This document shows, one piece after another, positions 1 through 8,547 of a stretch of 64,000 nucleotides of DNA (the stretch's first letter is position 1; the number at the start of each line of letters is the position of its first letter). A model generated the notes under the pieces. The model was not told the DNA's origin, ran no database searches, and worked only from the letters and a program-made list of their open reading frames with translations. Source of the DNA: Pseudomonas psychrophila HA-4 (GTDB lineage: Bacteria; Pseudomonadota; Gammaproteobacteria; Pseudomonadales; Pseudomonadaceae); the NCBI RefSeq assembly GCF_000282975.1, contig NZ_ALJC01000128.1, positions 1 through 64,000 on the forward strand, in the 5' to 3' direction. A program made the position numbers and the translations under genes.

Positions 1-43
1 CTGCTCCCAAAGCAGGCGCGCTACCGGACTGCGCTATACCCCG
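1..43 (-). tRNA. tRNA-Pro (TGG), partial
   Basis: The reverse strand reads as the 5' part of a proline tRNA: acceptor start CGGGG, a D-arm, and an anticodon stem-loop containing TTTGGGA, so the anticodon is TGG. The window edge removes the variable loop, T-arm and 3' end. It lies 9 bases downstream of tRNA-Asn on the same strand, so the two are probably one transcript. Confidence 0.9.
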
Positions 44-52
44 GCTTGAAAA

Positions 53-128
53 TGGCTCCACGACCTGGACTCGAACCAGGGACCCAATGATTAACAGTCA
101 TTTGCTCTACCAACTGAGCTATCGCGGA
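53..128 (-). tRNA. tRNA-Asn (GTT)
   Basis: A complete 76-base tRNA is read on the reverse strand. It starts TCCGCGAT, has the D-arm AGCTCAGTTGGTAGAGC, the anticodon loop CTGTTAA (anticodon GTT, asparagine), the T-arm GGTTCGAGTCC and an encoded CCA end at 53-55. The acceptor arms TCCGCGA and TCGTGGA pair with one G-U wobble. Confidence 0.96.
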
Positions 129-383
129 ACTACATATTTCAATCTGAAACAATGTTGCCTTACATCTTTGCAATCCTCTTTGACTTCATCGCATCGCTGC
201 GTTGGCGTCTCTGAGGCGGGCCATTTTACAACCTTTAAAACCCTTGTCAACCCTTATTTTTCGTTAGAAGACAATGATTTAGCTCTTCTAACGGGCTTCT
301 TGGTTTGGGCCAAGTTACCGTTCCGGGTGACTTACTGCGGGGCGCATCTTACAAGCGTTTTCCTTATAGATCAACACCCTAAA
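129..383. other. intergenic, no gene seen
   Basis: The stretch between tRNA-Asn and the clpB terminator is AT-rich. One open frame crosses it but begins inside the tRNA and has no recognisable protein or ribosome binding site. It presumably holds the tRNA promoter, but I cannot point to clear -35 and -10 boxes. Confidence 0.5.
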
Positions 384-412
384 TAAAAAAAGGCCTCGCA
401 AAGCGAGGCCTT
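384..412 (-). terminator. rho-independent terminator of clpB
   Basis: On the reverse strand, the stem AAGGCCTCGC with loop TTT and its complement is followed by a run of seven T residues. It lies about 25 bases beyond the clpB stop codon, in the right orientation to end clpB. Confidence 0.9.
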
Positions 413-435
413 CCTTAAAACACGGTAGTTGAGCC

Positions 436-3003
436 TTATGCGAAGACGATTTCGTCGTCTTTCACAGTGGCTACAACCGCTGTGCCTGGCAAGAACTGAC
501 CCGACAGAATCAGTTGTGCCAGAGGGTTTTCGATCCAGCGCTGGATCGCACGTTTGAGTGGACGTGCGCCATAGACTGGGTCGTAACCCACTGCGATCAA
601 CTTGTCCAACGCCTCCTGACTCAATTCAAGGCTCAAGTCACGTTCAGCCAAACGGCTGCGCAGACGGCCCAACTGAATCTCGGCAATACCAGCAATCTGA
701 TCACGGGCCAGAGGCTCGAAGATCACGACTTCATCGATCCGGTTCACAAACTCCGGACGGAAGTGCGTACTCACCGCATCCATGACCGCAGCACGTTGTG
801 CTTCACGATCACCGACCAATTCCTGAATCTGTGCAGAACCCAGGTTGGAGGTCATCACAATCACTGTGTTGCGGAAATCCACCGTACGGCCATGGCTGTC
901 AGTCAGACGACCGTCTTCAAGCACTTGCAGCAACACGTTGAACACATCTGGATGAGCCTTTTCGACTTCGTCCAGCAGAATCACCGAATAAGGCTTGCGC
1001 CGTACTGCTTCGGTTAAATAACCGCCTTCTTCGTAGCCCACATAGCCTGGTGGCGCACCAATCAGTCGAGCCACGGAATGTTTCTCCATGAACTCGGACA
1101 TATCGATCCGCACCATCGCCTCTTCAGTATCAAAGAGGAACTCGGCCAGCGCCTTGCACAACTCGGTTTTACCGACACCGGTTGGGCCCAGGAACATGAA
1201 CGAGCCACTTGGGCGATTCGGGTCACTCAAACCTGCACGCGAACGGCGAACGGCATTAGACACGGCCACCACGGCCTCGTCCTGACCAATAACGCGGTCA
1301 TGCAGCAAGCTTTCCATCTTCATTAGCTTGTCGCGCTCGCCTTCGAGCATTTTCGACACCGGGATACCGGTCCACTTCGAAACGACTTCAGCGATTTCCT
1401 CTTCGGTCACTTTACTGCGCAACAACTGGTTCTCGGTTTTATTGCTGTGCTCGTCAACCATTTGCAGGCTGCGCTCCAGATCGGGAATAACCCCGTACTG
1501 CAACTCGGCCATGCGGTTGAGGTTGCCGCTGCGGCGTGCCACTTCAAGCTCTTGGCGAGCCTGCTCGATCTTTTGCTGGATCTGGGCAGAACCCTGTACT
1601 TCAGCTTTTTCCGAAGTCCAGATTTCTTCCAGGTCGGAATACTCGCGCTCATGGCGCTCGATTTCTTCCTGCAATTTCTCGAGACGTTTTTTTGCCGCCT
1701 CATCTTCTTCTTTCTTCAGCGCCTGCGCTTCAACCTTCAGTTGAATCAGCCGGCGCTCAAGACGGTCCAGCACTTCGGGCTTGGAGTCGATCTCCATGCG
1801 GATGCGGCTGGCCGCTTCGTCCATCAGGTCGATCGCCTTGTCAGGCAACTGCCGATCAGTGATGTAGCGATGGCTGAGTTTGACCGCCGCAATGATCGCA
1901 CCGTCGGTGATCGCCACTTTGTGGTGCACTTCATAGCGCTCTTTCAAACCCCGCAGAATCGCGATGGTGTCTTCTTCGCTCGGCTCATCGACCAGTACTT
2001 TCTGGAAGCGGCGCTCAAGCGCTGCGTCCTTCTCTATATATTGGCGGTACTCGTTGAGCGTGGTCGCACCGACGCAATGCAGCTCGCCCCGGGCCAGCGC
2101 TGGCTTGAGCATGTTGCCTGCATCCATGGCGCCCTCGCCTTTACCGGCACCGACCATGACGTGCAGTTCGTCGATAAACAGGATGACTTGCCCTTCCTGT
2201 TTCGACAGCTCGTTGAGCACTGCTTTCAGACGCTCTTCGAACTCGCCACGGAACTTGGCACCAGCAATCAGTGCACCGATGTCCAGCGACAGCAGGCGTT
2301 TGCCTTTAAGGCCATCAGGCACTTCGCCATTGATGATCCGCTGCGCCAAACCTTCAGCAATCGCGGTTTTACCGACGCCAGGCTCACCGATCAGTACCGG
2401 GTTGTTTTTGGTCCGGCGTTGCAAGACCTGAATGGTGCGACGAATCTCATCGTCACGGCCAATCACCGGATCGAGCTTGCCTTCTTCGGCGCGTTTGGTC
2501 AGGTCGATGGTGTATTTATCCAGCGCCTGACGCGACTCTTCGACGTTCGGGTCGTTGACAGCTTCGCCACCGCGCAAGTTATTGATGGCATTTTCCAGGG
2601 CTTTTTTGCTCACGCCCTGCCCCAGCAACAATTTGCCCAGTTTGCTGTTGTCGTCCATCGCGGCCAGCAGTACTACTTCGCTGGTGATGTACTGGTCGCC
2701 TTTTTGCTGCGCCAGGCGATCCGCTTGGTTCAACAGACGCGCCAAATCCTGCGACATATTCACGTCGCCGGTCGGATTCTGAATTTTAGGCAGTTGGTCC
2801 AGCTCTTTGGTCAGCTCTTTACGCAGGCTGTTTACATCAAAACCGACTTGCATCAGCAGAGGCTTGATCGAACCGCCCTGCTGTTCCAGCAATGCCTGCA
2901 TCAAGTGCGCAGGCTCAATAGCCGGATGGTCAAGGCCAACGGCCAATGACTGAGCATCGGACAACGCCAATTGCAACTTGCTGGTTAATCTATCTATACG
3001 CAT
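436..3003 (-). CDS. clpB: ATP-dependent disaggregase ClpB
   Basis: ClpB is a hexameric AAA+ chaperone that threads proteins out of aggregates together with DnaK, DnaJ and GrpE in the cytoplasm. The 855-residue product is the usual length. It has an N-terminal Clp domain (about 1-145), a first ATPase domain with Walker A GEPGVGKT at 206-213 and Walker B ILFIDELH, a long charged coiled-coil M domain (about 400-525) and a second ATPase domain with GPTGVGKT near 605 and ILLDEVEKAH. It lacks the C-terminal ClpP-binding loop of ClpA. AAGGTGA precedes the ATG. A sigma-32 type promoter lies about 75-100 bases upstream, and a terminator follows the stop. Confidence 0.98.
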   Translation of the reverse strand: MRIDRLTSKLQLALSDAQSLAVGLDHPAIEPAHLMQALLEQQGGSIKPLLMQVGFDVNSLRKELTKELDQLPKIQNPTGDVNMSQDLARLLNQADRLAQQKGDQYITSEVVLLAAMDDNSKLGKLLLGQGVSKKALENAINNLRGGEAVNDPNVEESRQALDKYTIDLTKRAEEGKLDPVIGRDDEIRRTIQVLQRRTKNNPVLIGEPGVGKTAIAEGLAQRIINGEVPDGLKGKRLLSLDIGALIAGAKFRGEFEERLKAVLNELSKQEGQVILFIDELHVMVGAGKGEGAMDAGNMLKPALARGELHCVGATTLNEYRQYIEKDAALERRFQKVLVDEPSEEDTIAILRGLKERYEVHHKVAITDGAIIAAVKLSHRYITDRQLPDKAIDLMDEAASRIRMEIDSKPEVLDRLERRLIQLKVEAQALKKEEDEAAKKRLEKLQEEIERHEREYSDLEEIWTSEKAEVQGSAQIQQKIEQARQELEVARRSGNLNRMAELQYGVIPDLERSLQMVDEHSNKTENQLLRSKVTEEEIAEVVSKWTGIPVSKMLEGERDKLMKMESLLHDRVIGQDEAVVAVSNAVRRSRAGLSDPNRPSGSFMFLGPTGVGKTELCKALAEFLFDTEEAMVRIDMSEFMEKHSVARLIGAPPGYVGYEEGGYLTEAVRRKPYSVILLDEVEKAHPDVFNVLLQVLEDGRLTDSHGRTVDFRNTVIVMTSNLGSAQIQELVGDREAQRAAVMDAVSTHFRPEFVNRIDEVVIFEPLARDQIAGIAEIQLGRLRSRLAERDLSLELSQEALDKLIAVGYDPVYGARPLKRAIQRWIENPLAQLILSGQFLPGTAVVATVKDDEIVFA

Positions 3004-3075
3004 TCGTCACCTTCCTTATGAGCAGGCCGGAGGGATGGAAACTCCTGAATGAAGAAACCTGCCAGATACCTTAGT

Positions 3076-3103
3076 AGATGCGGGCGACTTCGACAGTTTC
3101 AAG
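3076..3103 (-). promoter_or_regulatory. sigma-32 (RpoH) promoter of clpB
   Basis: On the reverse strand CTTGAAA (3097-3103) is followed after 13 bases by CCGCATCT (3076-3083). The heat-shock consensus is CTTGAAA, 11-16 bases, CCCCATNT. The -35 match is perfect and the -10 differs at one position. It sits between pgeF and clpB and points into clpB, which is a classic RpoH target. Confidence 0.85.
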
Positions 3104-3123
3104 CGTGTAGAAAATGATGCAAG

Positions 3124-3858
3124 TCAACTGACTGACGTTTCGATCCAGATCAGTGATGCAAAACGGCCAGTACAAGGACTGCGCCGGTAGGAGAAGAACC
3201 GTGGGTCGGTGACCGTGCAAAAACCACCGCCATAAACAGCAGTGATGCCAAAACGGGCCAGACGTAGGCGCGCCAGCTCATAGATGTCGGCCATGTAGCG
3301 GCCCTCATTAACACTGGGTACAAACGCCGCAGCGGCTTCGGGTAGGTCTTCAATGAAGACGTCCCGCACCTCGCCCCCCACTTCAAAAGCAGCGGGGCCA
3401 ATGGCCGGGCCAAGCCAGACCAGTAGGTCTTGAGGCTCTACATTGAGGCTTTGCGCGGCCGCTTCAAGCACGCCAGCCGCGAGCCCACGCCAACCGGCAT
3501 GGGCGGCCGCGACACGGGTGCCCGCGCGATCGCAAAACAGCGCTGGCAAACAGTCGGCGGTCATCACCGTACAGGCAATACCGGGCGTTGCCGTCCAGCT
3601 CGCGTCAGCCTCGGCGATGTGTTGAGGATTAGCAGGTGCGACCACAACCCCGTGAACCTGGCTAAGCCAAGCGGGCTGCACGTCAAAAATATGGGTCAAG
3701 CGTTGGCGGTTATGTGCAACGGCGACGGGGTCGTCGGCCACATGGTCGCCCAGATTGAAGCTGTCGAACGGCGCCTTACTGACGCCGCCCGCACGGGTGG
3801 TCACACAGGCCCTGACGCCTGCCGGCGCTGGCCAGTCAGGAATCAGGAAGGTGTTCAT
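3124..3858 (-). CDS. pgeF: peptidoglycan editing factor / multicopper polyphenol oxidase PgeF
   Basis: This is a member of the YfiH/LACC1 family (DUF152), described in E. coli as PgeF, which removes wrongly placed L-serine from muropeptide precursors; some relatives show laccase-like or purine-nucleoside activity. The product is 244 residues, as usual. Family signatures are VTTRAGGVSKAPFDSFNL near the N-terminus, the zinc-ligand region MTADCLPALFCD, AAAHAGWRGLAAG and the C-terminal FFSYRR. Its ATG overlaps the rluD stop by 4 bases (ATGA), so the two are translationally coupled. clpB follows but has its own promoter. Confidence 0.93.
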   Translation of the reverse strand: MNTFLIPDWPAPAGVRACVTTRAGGVSKAPFDSFNLGDHVADDPVAVAHNRQRLTHIFDVQPAWLSQVHGVVVAPANPQHIAEADASWTATPGIACTVMTADCLPALFCDRAGTRVAAAHAGWRGLAAGVLEAAAQSLNVEPQDLLVWLGPAIGPAAFEVGGEVRDVFIEDLPEAAAAFVPSVNEGRYMADIYELARLRLARFGITAVYGGGFCTVTDPRFFSYRRSPCTGRFASLIWIETSVS

Positions 3859-4817
3859 CCGATGAAAGCCTCACGGTCTTGCTTAAGTAACGTCAGCAAC
3901 CAGACAAAATCGTCCGGAAGTGGCGATTCCCAGCTCATGCGCTTACCGGTCGTCGGATGATCCAATTCAAGGAAGCGCGCATGCAGAGCCTGACGCGGGA
4001 AGTTTTTAAGGGATTCGACCATGGTCACACTGGCTGCCGGCGGGATACGGAAGCGACCGCCGTAGGCAGGGTCTCCGACCAACGGGAAGTTAATGTGCGA
4101 CATATGCACACGAATTTGGTGAGTACGCCCGGTTTCCAGCTTGACCCGCACGTGGGTGTGGGAACGGAAACGCTCAAGCACACGGTAATGACTCACCGCC
4201 TGCTTACCGCCTTCCATGACCGCCATGCGTTGGCGTTGCTGGCCGTGACGGCCGATGGGCGCGTTGATTTTGCCCCCGGCGGTAACGACACCGATAACAA
4301 TGCATTCATAGATACGGCTGACACTGCGGCTCTGCAACTGAGTAACCAGTTGTGTCTGCGCCTGGATGGTCTTGGCGACTACCATCAGGCCCGTGGTGTC
4401 TTTGTCGAGGCGGTGCACGATCCCCGCACGCGGCACATTGACGATGTCCGGCACGTGGTGCAGCAGGGCATTGAGCAAAGTACCGTCAGCATGCCCGGCA
4501 GCCGGGTGAACCACCAAGCCTGCGGGCTTGTTGATCACCAGGATCTCATCGTCTTCATAGACGATATCCAGGGGAATGTCTTGGGCGACCCATTCACCCT
4601 GGGCTTCCTGCTCTGCAGTTAGCTCCAGGATGGCACCACCGTGCACGATGTCACGGGGGCGGATGACGGCTCCGTCCACTGTTAGGCGGCCGTCTTTGAT
4701 CCAGGCGGAAAGGCGCGAGCGCGAGTGCTCAGCGAATAATTGTGCAGCGACTTGATCGAGGCGTTGGCCACCCAGTTCGGACGGCACCTCTTCGCGAAGT
4801 TGAATTTTCTCGGACAT
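3855..4817 (-). CDS. rluD: 23S rRNA pseudouridine(1911/1915/1917) synthase RluD
   Basis: RluD isomerises three uridines in helix 69 of 23S rRNA. An N-terminal S4-like domain (about 15-75) precedes the catalytic domain, whose GIVHRLDKDTTGLMVVAK motif carries the catalytic aspartate. The conserved KLETGRTHQIRVH and NFPLVGDPAYGG segments are also present. I chose the second in-frame ATG (MSEKIQL, 320 residues) because it matches other Pseudomonas RluD proteins; an ATG two codons upstream at 4823 is possible. It is divergent from bamD and overlaps pgeF by 4 bases, as in other pseudomonads. Confidence 0.95.
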   Translation of the reverse strand: MSEKIQLREEVPSELGGQRLDQVAAQLFAEHSRSRLSAWIKDGRLTVDGAVIRPRDIVHGGAILELTAEQEAQGEWVAQDIPLDIVYEDDEILVINKPAGLVVHPAAGHADGTLLNALLHHVPDIVNVPRAGIVHRLDKDTTGLMVVAKTIQAQTQLVTQLQSRSVSRIYECIVIGVVTAGGKINAPIGRHGQQRQRMAVMEGGKQAVSHYRVLERFRSHTHVRVKLETGRTHQIRVHMSHINFPLVGDPAYGGRFRIPPAASVTMVESLKNFPRQALHARFLELDHPTTGKRMSWESPLPDDFVWLLTLLKQDREAFIG

Positions 4818-4965
4818 GCTCATCAGGACCGCGCCAAGCCTTTGGTTTCGGCTGCGCGCTTGTGGTTAAATACGGCGTCTTTTGCCCCGAGGCTTTTCAC
4901 GGGGCGCTCATCATAACAGGACGGACCCGCCCAAGACAGCGGCCGTCATAGGGACGCAAGCCGCC

Positions 4966-5979
4966 ATGCAAGTGAGACACCTGCTGCTGATCGCCATCCT
5001 CGCATTGACCGCCGCTTGCTCGTCGACAAAAGAAGTCGTTGACGAAAACTTGAGCGAAGTCGAGCTGTACCAGCAGGCGCAGGCCGACCTGGATAACCAC
5101 AGCTATACCAGTGCTACCGCCAAACTGAAGGCTCTAGAGTCGCGCTATCCGTTCGGTCGCTATGCCGATCAGGCTCAGCTCGAACTGATCTACGCCTACT
5201 ACAAGAACTCCGAACCAGAAGCTGCCAAGTCCGCGGCCGAGCGTTTTATTCGTCTGCACCCACAGCATCCAAACGTCGACTACGCCTACTACCTCAAGGG
5301 CCTGACCTCGTTTGACCAGGATGTTGGCCTGCTGGCGCGTTTCCTGCCGCTGGACATGACCAAGCGTGACCCTGGTGCTGCACGCGACTCGTACAACGAG
5401 TTCGCCCAGCTCACCAGCCGCTTCCCTAATAGCCGTTACGCACCTGATGCCAAGCAGCGCATGATTTACCTGCGTAACCTGCTGGCATCGTATGAAATCC
5501 ACGTAGCCGATTACTACCTGACGCGTCAGGCTTACGTAGCCGCGGCCAACCGTGGTCGTTATGTGGTCGAAAACTTCCAGGAAACCCCTTCGGTCGGCGA
5601 CGGCCTGGCGGTGATGGTTGAGTCTTACCAGCGCATGCACCTCGACCAACTGGCTGCCACCAGCCTTGAAGTGCTCAAGGACAACTACCCGAACCACCCA
5701 AGCCTAGTTGACGGTCAGTTCGTGCCACAGGTTTCCAATGCGGACAACCGCTCGTGGTTGAGCAAGGCCACCCTGGGCCTGATCGAATCCAGCACACCGC
5801 TGCCACCGGGTGAAACCCGCGCCAACATGGACATCCAAAAGCAGTACCAGGATGCCAAGGATGCAATTCCAGCAGAGCTGAAGCCTAAAGATGCTGATGG
5901 CAACATCATCGAAGCACCTGAAGCAGAAGGCAAAAGCCGCTCCTGGTTCAGCTACATGACCCTGGGCCTGTTCGACTGA
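4966..5979 (+). CDS. bamD: outer membrane assembly lipoprotein BamD
   Basis: BamD is the essential lipoprotein of the BAM complex that folds beta-barrels into the outer membrane. The 337-residue product starts with a lipoprotein signal, LTAAC, with the acylated cysteine at residue 18 followed by Ser-Ser. TPR-like repeats follow, such as RYPFGRYADQAQLELIYAYY and the DYAYYLKGLTSF segment. The C-terminus extends past the E. coli protein with a charged tail, as is common in Pseudomonas. An upstream in-frame start at 4882 would bury the signal peptide, so ATG 4966 was chosen. A terminator follows directly. Confidence 0.96.
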   Translation: MQVRHLLLIAILALTAACSSTKEVVDENLSEVELYQQAQADLDNHSYTSATAKLKALESRYPFGRYADQAQLELIYAYYKNSEPEAAKSAAERFIRLHPQHPNVDYAYYLKGLTSFDQDVGLLARFLPLDMTKRDPGAARDSYNEFAQLTSRFPNSRYAPDAKQRMIYLRNLLASYEIHVADYYLTRQAYVAAANRGRYVVENFQETPSVGDGLAVMVESYQRMHLDQLAATSLEVLKDNYPNHPSLVDGQFVPQVSNADNRSWLSKATLGLIESSTPLPPGETRANMDIQKQYQDAKDAIPAELKPKDADGNIIEAPEAEGKSRSWFSYMTLGLFD

Positions 5980-5993
5980 TTGTTCAGCCCAGT

Positions 5994-6024
5994 AAAAAAG
6001 AGCTCTTCGGAGCTCTTTTTTTGT
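5994..6024. terminator. rho-independent terminator after bamD
   Basis: The stem GAGCTC with loop TTCG is flanked by a run of A upstream and seven T downstream, starting about 15 bases after the bamD stop. The A/T flanks make it potentially bidirectional, but only bamD runs into it closely. Confidence 0.92.
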
Positions 6025-6097
6025 CTGTGATTTGTTGCTGTGCGCCCGGCAAGTCCTTGGCTAAACTGGCTCATCTTTTCTTGAATAGCGGATAACC

Positions 6098-6328
6098 ATG
6101 TTTCGTTTACTGATCTGGGCTGCACTGATTGCTGCGGGGGTGTGGTTTTGGCGCAAATACAAAGCAAGCATTCAGGCAACCAAAAAACCAGTTGATCCTG
6201 GCGCGCAGCCAATGGTGCGTTGCGCCAACTGTGGCGTGCACTTGCCGCGTGATCGTGCGCTCAGCAGACAGCAGGAATGGTTTTGCACTCAAGAGCATTT
6301 GGAACAAGGGCCAAAGCCTCGAGCTTAA
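6098..6328 (+). CDS. PP0621-family small membrane protein with zinc-ribbon-like tail
   Basis: The 76-residue product has one N-terminal membrane segment (LLIWAALIAAGVWFW, about 4-19) and a short basic linker. Its C-terminal domain contains CANCGVHLP and a later WFCTQEH, spaced like a small zinc ribbon. This pattern matches the Pseudomonas family named after P. putida PP0621, whose function is unknown. In PAO1 the neighbouring position is taken by the pilS-pilR two-component pair, which is absent here. A role in metal binding or membrane signalling is only a guess. Confidence 0.8.
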   Translation: MFRLLIWAALIAAGVWFWRKYKASIQATKKPVDPGAQPMVRCANCGVHLPRDRALSRQQEWFCTQEHLEQGPKPRA

Positions 6329-6379
6329 GGTCCCTCTTGCCAGGTACAGGCTCGACAGCCTTTTTAAGCGAACACCCCC

Positions 6380-6407
6380 CTGTTGGAGCGTGCTTGCTCC
6401 AACAGGC
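6380..6407. repeat. short palindrome between PP0621-type gene and thiO
   Basis: CCTGTTGGAGC and GCTCCAACAGG form an 11-bp perfect inverted repeat with a 6-base loop between two convergent genes. It resembles a single REP unit of the TGTAGGAGC type found elsewhere in the window. It could also help stop transcription, but there is no T tract. Confidence 0.7.
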
Positions 6408-6451
6408 GTCGGGACTCCATGCACCTCTCTGCCAGTGTTGATGGCCAGCAA

Positions 6452-7552
6452 TTAAATCCGCCCGGCGGGGGCATAAGGCGTTGGGTCAATGATCGGTTCT
6501 CGCCCCAGCAGTAAGTCAGCAAGTAATTGGCAAGACGCCGGAGCCAGCACCAGCCCGTTACGGTAATGCCCGCAGTTGAGCCACAACCCGTCAAAGCCTG
6601 AAACCCGCCCAATGTACGGAATACCTTCCGGGGAGCCCGGCCGCAAACCCGCCCAATGCCCCACCACTTCGGCATCTGCCAGTGCCGGGATCAGTTCTAT
6701 CGCCGAGGCCTTAAGACTCTCCAAGGCTATATCTGTTGGAGTTTTGTCGAAGCCTTCGTGCTCAAGCGTGCTGCCAATCAAGATATGCCCGTCGCGTCGC
6801 GGTATTGCGTAGCGGCCTTTTGCCAAAACCATGCTGGACAAGAAGTCAGACGCGCACTTGTACAAAATCATCTGCCCTTTAACAGGCTCCACCGGCAGTT
6901 CAATTCCTAGACCGCCCAGCAACTCACCACTCCAGGCGCCAGCCGACAACACCACATGATCACCGCGAATCTCGCCTTGTGCAGTATTCACACCGGCAAT
7001 TTTATTACTCTCGCGGATAAACCCCTGAACTTCGCATTGCTCATGGATCGTCACATTCGGCATGGCTTGCAGCGCTGCTTTCAACGATTTCACAAGGCGC
7101 GGATTACGCACGTTGGCTACATCAGCCATATAGATGGCCTGCGAATAGCCGCCGCCCAATACCGGCACAGCACGCTCAACTGCCGAAATCTCAACAGAAC
7201 TCAGTGGTCGACCTTCGCGCAGAGCCCACGCCAGCGCCTGCTCTTTGTCTTCAAGGTCTAGCCAGTACAAACCGGTGGTATGCACCTCTGGGTCAACATC
7301 GGTAGTGGCGAACAGTTGCTCAGCCAACTGTGGATAAAAATCCTGCGACCAATGGGCCAGCGCGGTGACTGCTGGGCTGTAACGCCAAGGGTAGAGTGGC
7401 GAAACAATCCCGCCGCCCGCCCATGAGGACTCCTGCCCAACCCCACGGCGATCCAGCAGCACCACGTGCTCAACCTCAGCCGCGAGGTTAAATGCGGTCA
7501 GCAAACCAATAACACCACCGCCTACAATCACCACTCGTTGTTGCTTAGCCAT
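6452..7552 (-). CDS. thiO: glycine oxidase ThiO
   Basis: ThiO is an FAD-dependent amine oxidase that turns glycine into the imine used to build the thiazole ring of thiamine. The 366-residue protein opens with the dinucleotide-binding signature VVIVGGGVIGLLTAFNLA and the family segment ESSWAGGGIVSPLYPWRY. The C-terminal FAD-contact region WAGLRPGSPEGIPYIG and GHYRNGLVLAPA are typical of ThiO. It lies just downstream of pilE on the same strand with a 33-base gap. No thiG or thiS is nearby, which is normal for Pseudomonas. Confidence 0.94.
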   Translation of the reverse strand: MAKQQRVVIVGGGVIGLLTAFNLAAEVEHVVLLDRRGVGQESSWAGGGIVSPLYPWRYSPAVTALAHWSQDFYPQLAEQLFATTDVDPEVHTTGLYWLDLEDKEQALAWALREGRPLSSVEISAVERAVPVLGGGYSQAIYMADVANVRNPRLVKSLKAALQAMPNVTIHEQCEVQGFIRESNKIAGVNTAQGEIRGDHVVLSAGAWSGELLGGLGIELPVEPVKGQMILYKCASDFLSSMVLAKGRYAIPRRDGHILIGSTLEHEGFDKTPTDIALESLKASAIELIPALADAEVVGHWAGLRPGSPEGIPYIGRVSGFDGLWLNCGHYRNGLVLAPASCQLLADLLLGREPIIDPTPYAPAGRI

Positions 7553-7585
7553 CTATCAACTCAGCTCAAAAATGAACATTAATCG

Positions 7586-7987
7586 TTAGCGCCCCCAACA
7601 CTGCTGCACTGTCAGGTCCGGAGCGGCGTCTGTATTGGCTGCCAGGCCTGTGTGGCTCAACGTGTAGTTACCACAAGCGTCGCCGGCCATTGTCGAGTCT
7701 TCTTTACGTGTGGCCGTTAACAAAAAGGCCTGATCGGCGAGCGCATGGGTAATCAGGTAATGCTGATTACCCGGGCTGATATTTTCCGCCCCACTGTATA
7801 AACCTTTTTTCGTATAAAAACGCTCTAGACTTTGGGATTGCTCCGACAACAACACGGTGATTTGGGCGCGATGGCTGCGCTTCATCGAGTCGCTATACAC
7901 CGGATACACGAATGCGCCAAGAATACCGATGATCGAAACCACGATCATGAGCTCCATCAACGTGAACCCTGCTCCATATCGATACAT
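7586..7987 (-). CDS. pilE: type IV pilus minor pilin PilE
   Basis: The 133-residue product has a short type III leader ending in Gly (MYRYGAG) followed by FTLMELMIVVSIIGILGAF. Phe at +1 and Glu at +5 are what the prepilin peptidase PilD and pilus assembly need. The C-terminal region has two cysteines (DACGNYTL and QQCWGR) suited to the disulfide loop of PilE. It is the last gene of a pilV-pilW-pilX-pilE run, 10 bases after pilX. In P. aeruginosa pilY1 and pilY2 lie between pilX and pilE; here they are missing. Confidence 0.88.
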   Translation of the reverse strand: MYRYGAGFTLMELMIVVSIIGILGAFVYPVYSDSMKRSHRAQITVLLSEQSQSLERFYTKKGLYSGAENISPGNQHYLITHALADQAFLLTATRKEDSTMAGDACGNYTLSHTGLAANTDAAPDLTVQQCWGR

Positions 7988-7997
7988 TCAGCCGTCC

Positions 7998-8540
7998 TTA
8001 CTGTATTTGCCGCCACAAGACTCTTCGAAACTGCTGTCGTGTGGGCTCTCCCGTTTCGCTGCTCAGTGGCTGATAGCGCGCATAGACGCTCTCCAGCACG
8101 GTGCGCGATGGTCCACGCAGACCAACAGCGGTGATTCGGTATAAATGGGCAGACGCAATACCCGGCAAGTGCGCGGGCGTTATACCTACACCCAGACTCT
8201 GAATGCCGTACAACCCGTCTGGAGTAGCAAGCCAGAGCACTCCCGAGACCGGGTCAACCCCTGGCGAAGTTTGACTGCGGGCAGATAACGGCGGCATGCA
8301 CCGGGCTACAGTGTTGCAGGCATGCAGCCCCGGCCATTCGATCTTGACCTGAGACTCGCCCAGTCGCAGCGCTGTTTCACTCGCTTGTAGTGACTGATTG
8401 GCTTGCCAGACGCTGCCGGTCATTTTTTGTTGTTGAGCGGCGCTTTGCAGAGAAGACAGTCCGATCAAGCTGAGCAACAGCAGAAAAGTCAGACAAACCA
8501 GCAGCGCCATGCCGGATTGTTTGCGCGAAAAAGGATTCAT
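7998..8540 (-). CDS. pilX: type IV pilus minor pilin PilX
   Basis: The 180-residue product begins MNPFSRKQSG, then MALLVCLTFLLLLSLIGLSS, the PilX N-terminal pattern with a glycine before the cleavage point. A non-acidic residue (Val) at +5 is common in PilX. The segment AQQQKMTGSVWQANQSLQAS matches the helix that follows in this family. The rest is poorly conserved. It is 7 bases after pilW and 10 before pilE. PilX normally joins PilV, PilW, PilE and FimU in the tip complex that starts pilus assembly, usually together with PilY1. Confidence 0.85.
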   Translation of the reverse strand: MNPFSRKQSGMALLVCLTFLLLLSLIGLSSLQSAAQQQKMTGSVWQANQSLQASETALRLGESQVKIEWPGLHACNTVARCMPPLSARSQTSPGVDPVSGVLWLATPDGLYGIQSLGVGITPAHLPGIASAHLYRITAVGLRGPSRTVLESVYARYQPLSSETGEPTRQQFRRVLWRQIQ

Positions 8541-8547
8541 CAGCCAC

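Noticed and set aside
1..128. tRNA genes as attachment site for an integrated element
   Set aside because: No integrase, no repeat of the tRNA 3' end and only core genes follow.
87..386. 99-codon open frame on the forward strand after the tRNAs
   Set aside because: It starts inside tRNA-Asn, has no ribosome binding site and its product resembles nothing.
1447..2949. 500-codon frame antisense to clpB
   Set aside because: It is the mirror of the third-codon-position bias of clpB; no protein family is seen and clpB is certain.
4882..4965. N-terminal extension of bamD
   Set aside because: It would place 28 residues before the lipoprotein signal peptide, which would stop its function.
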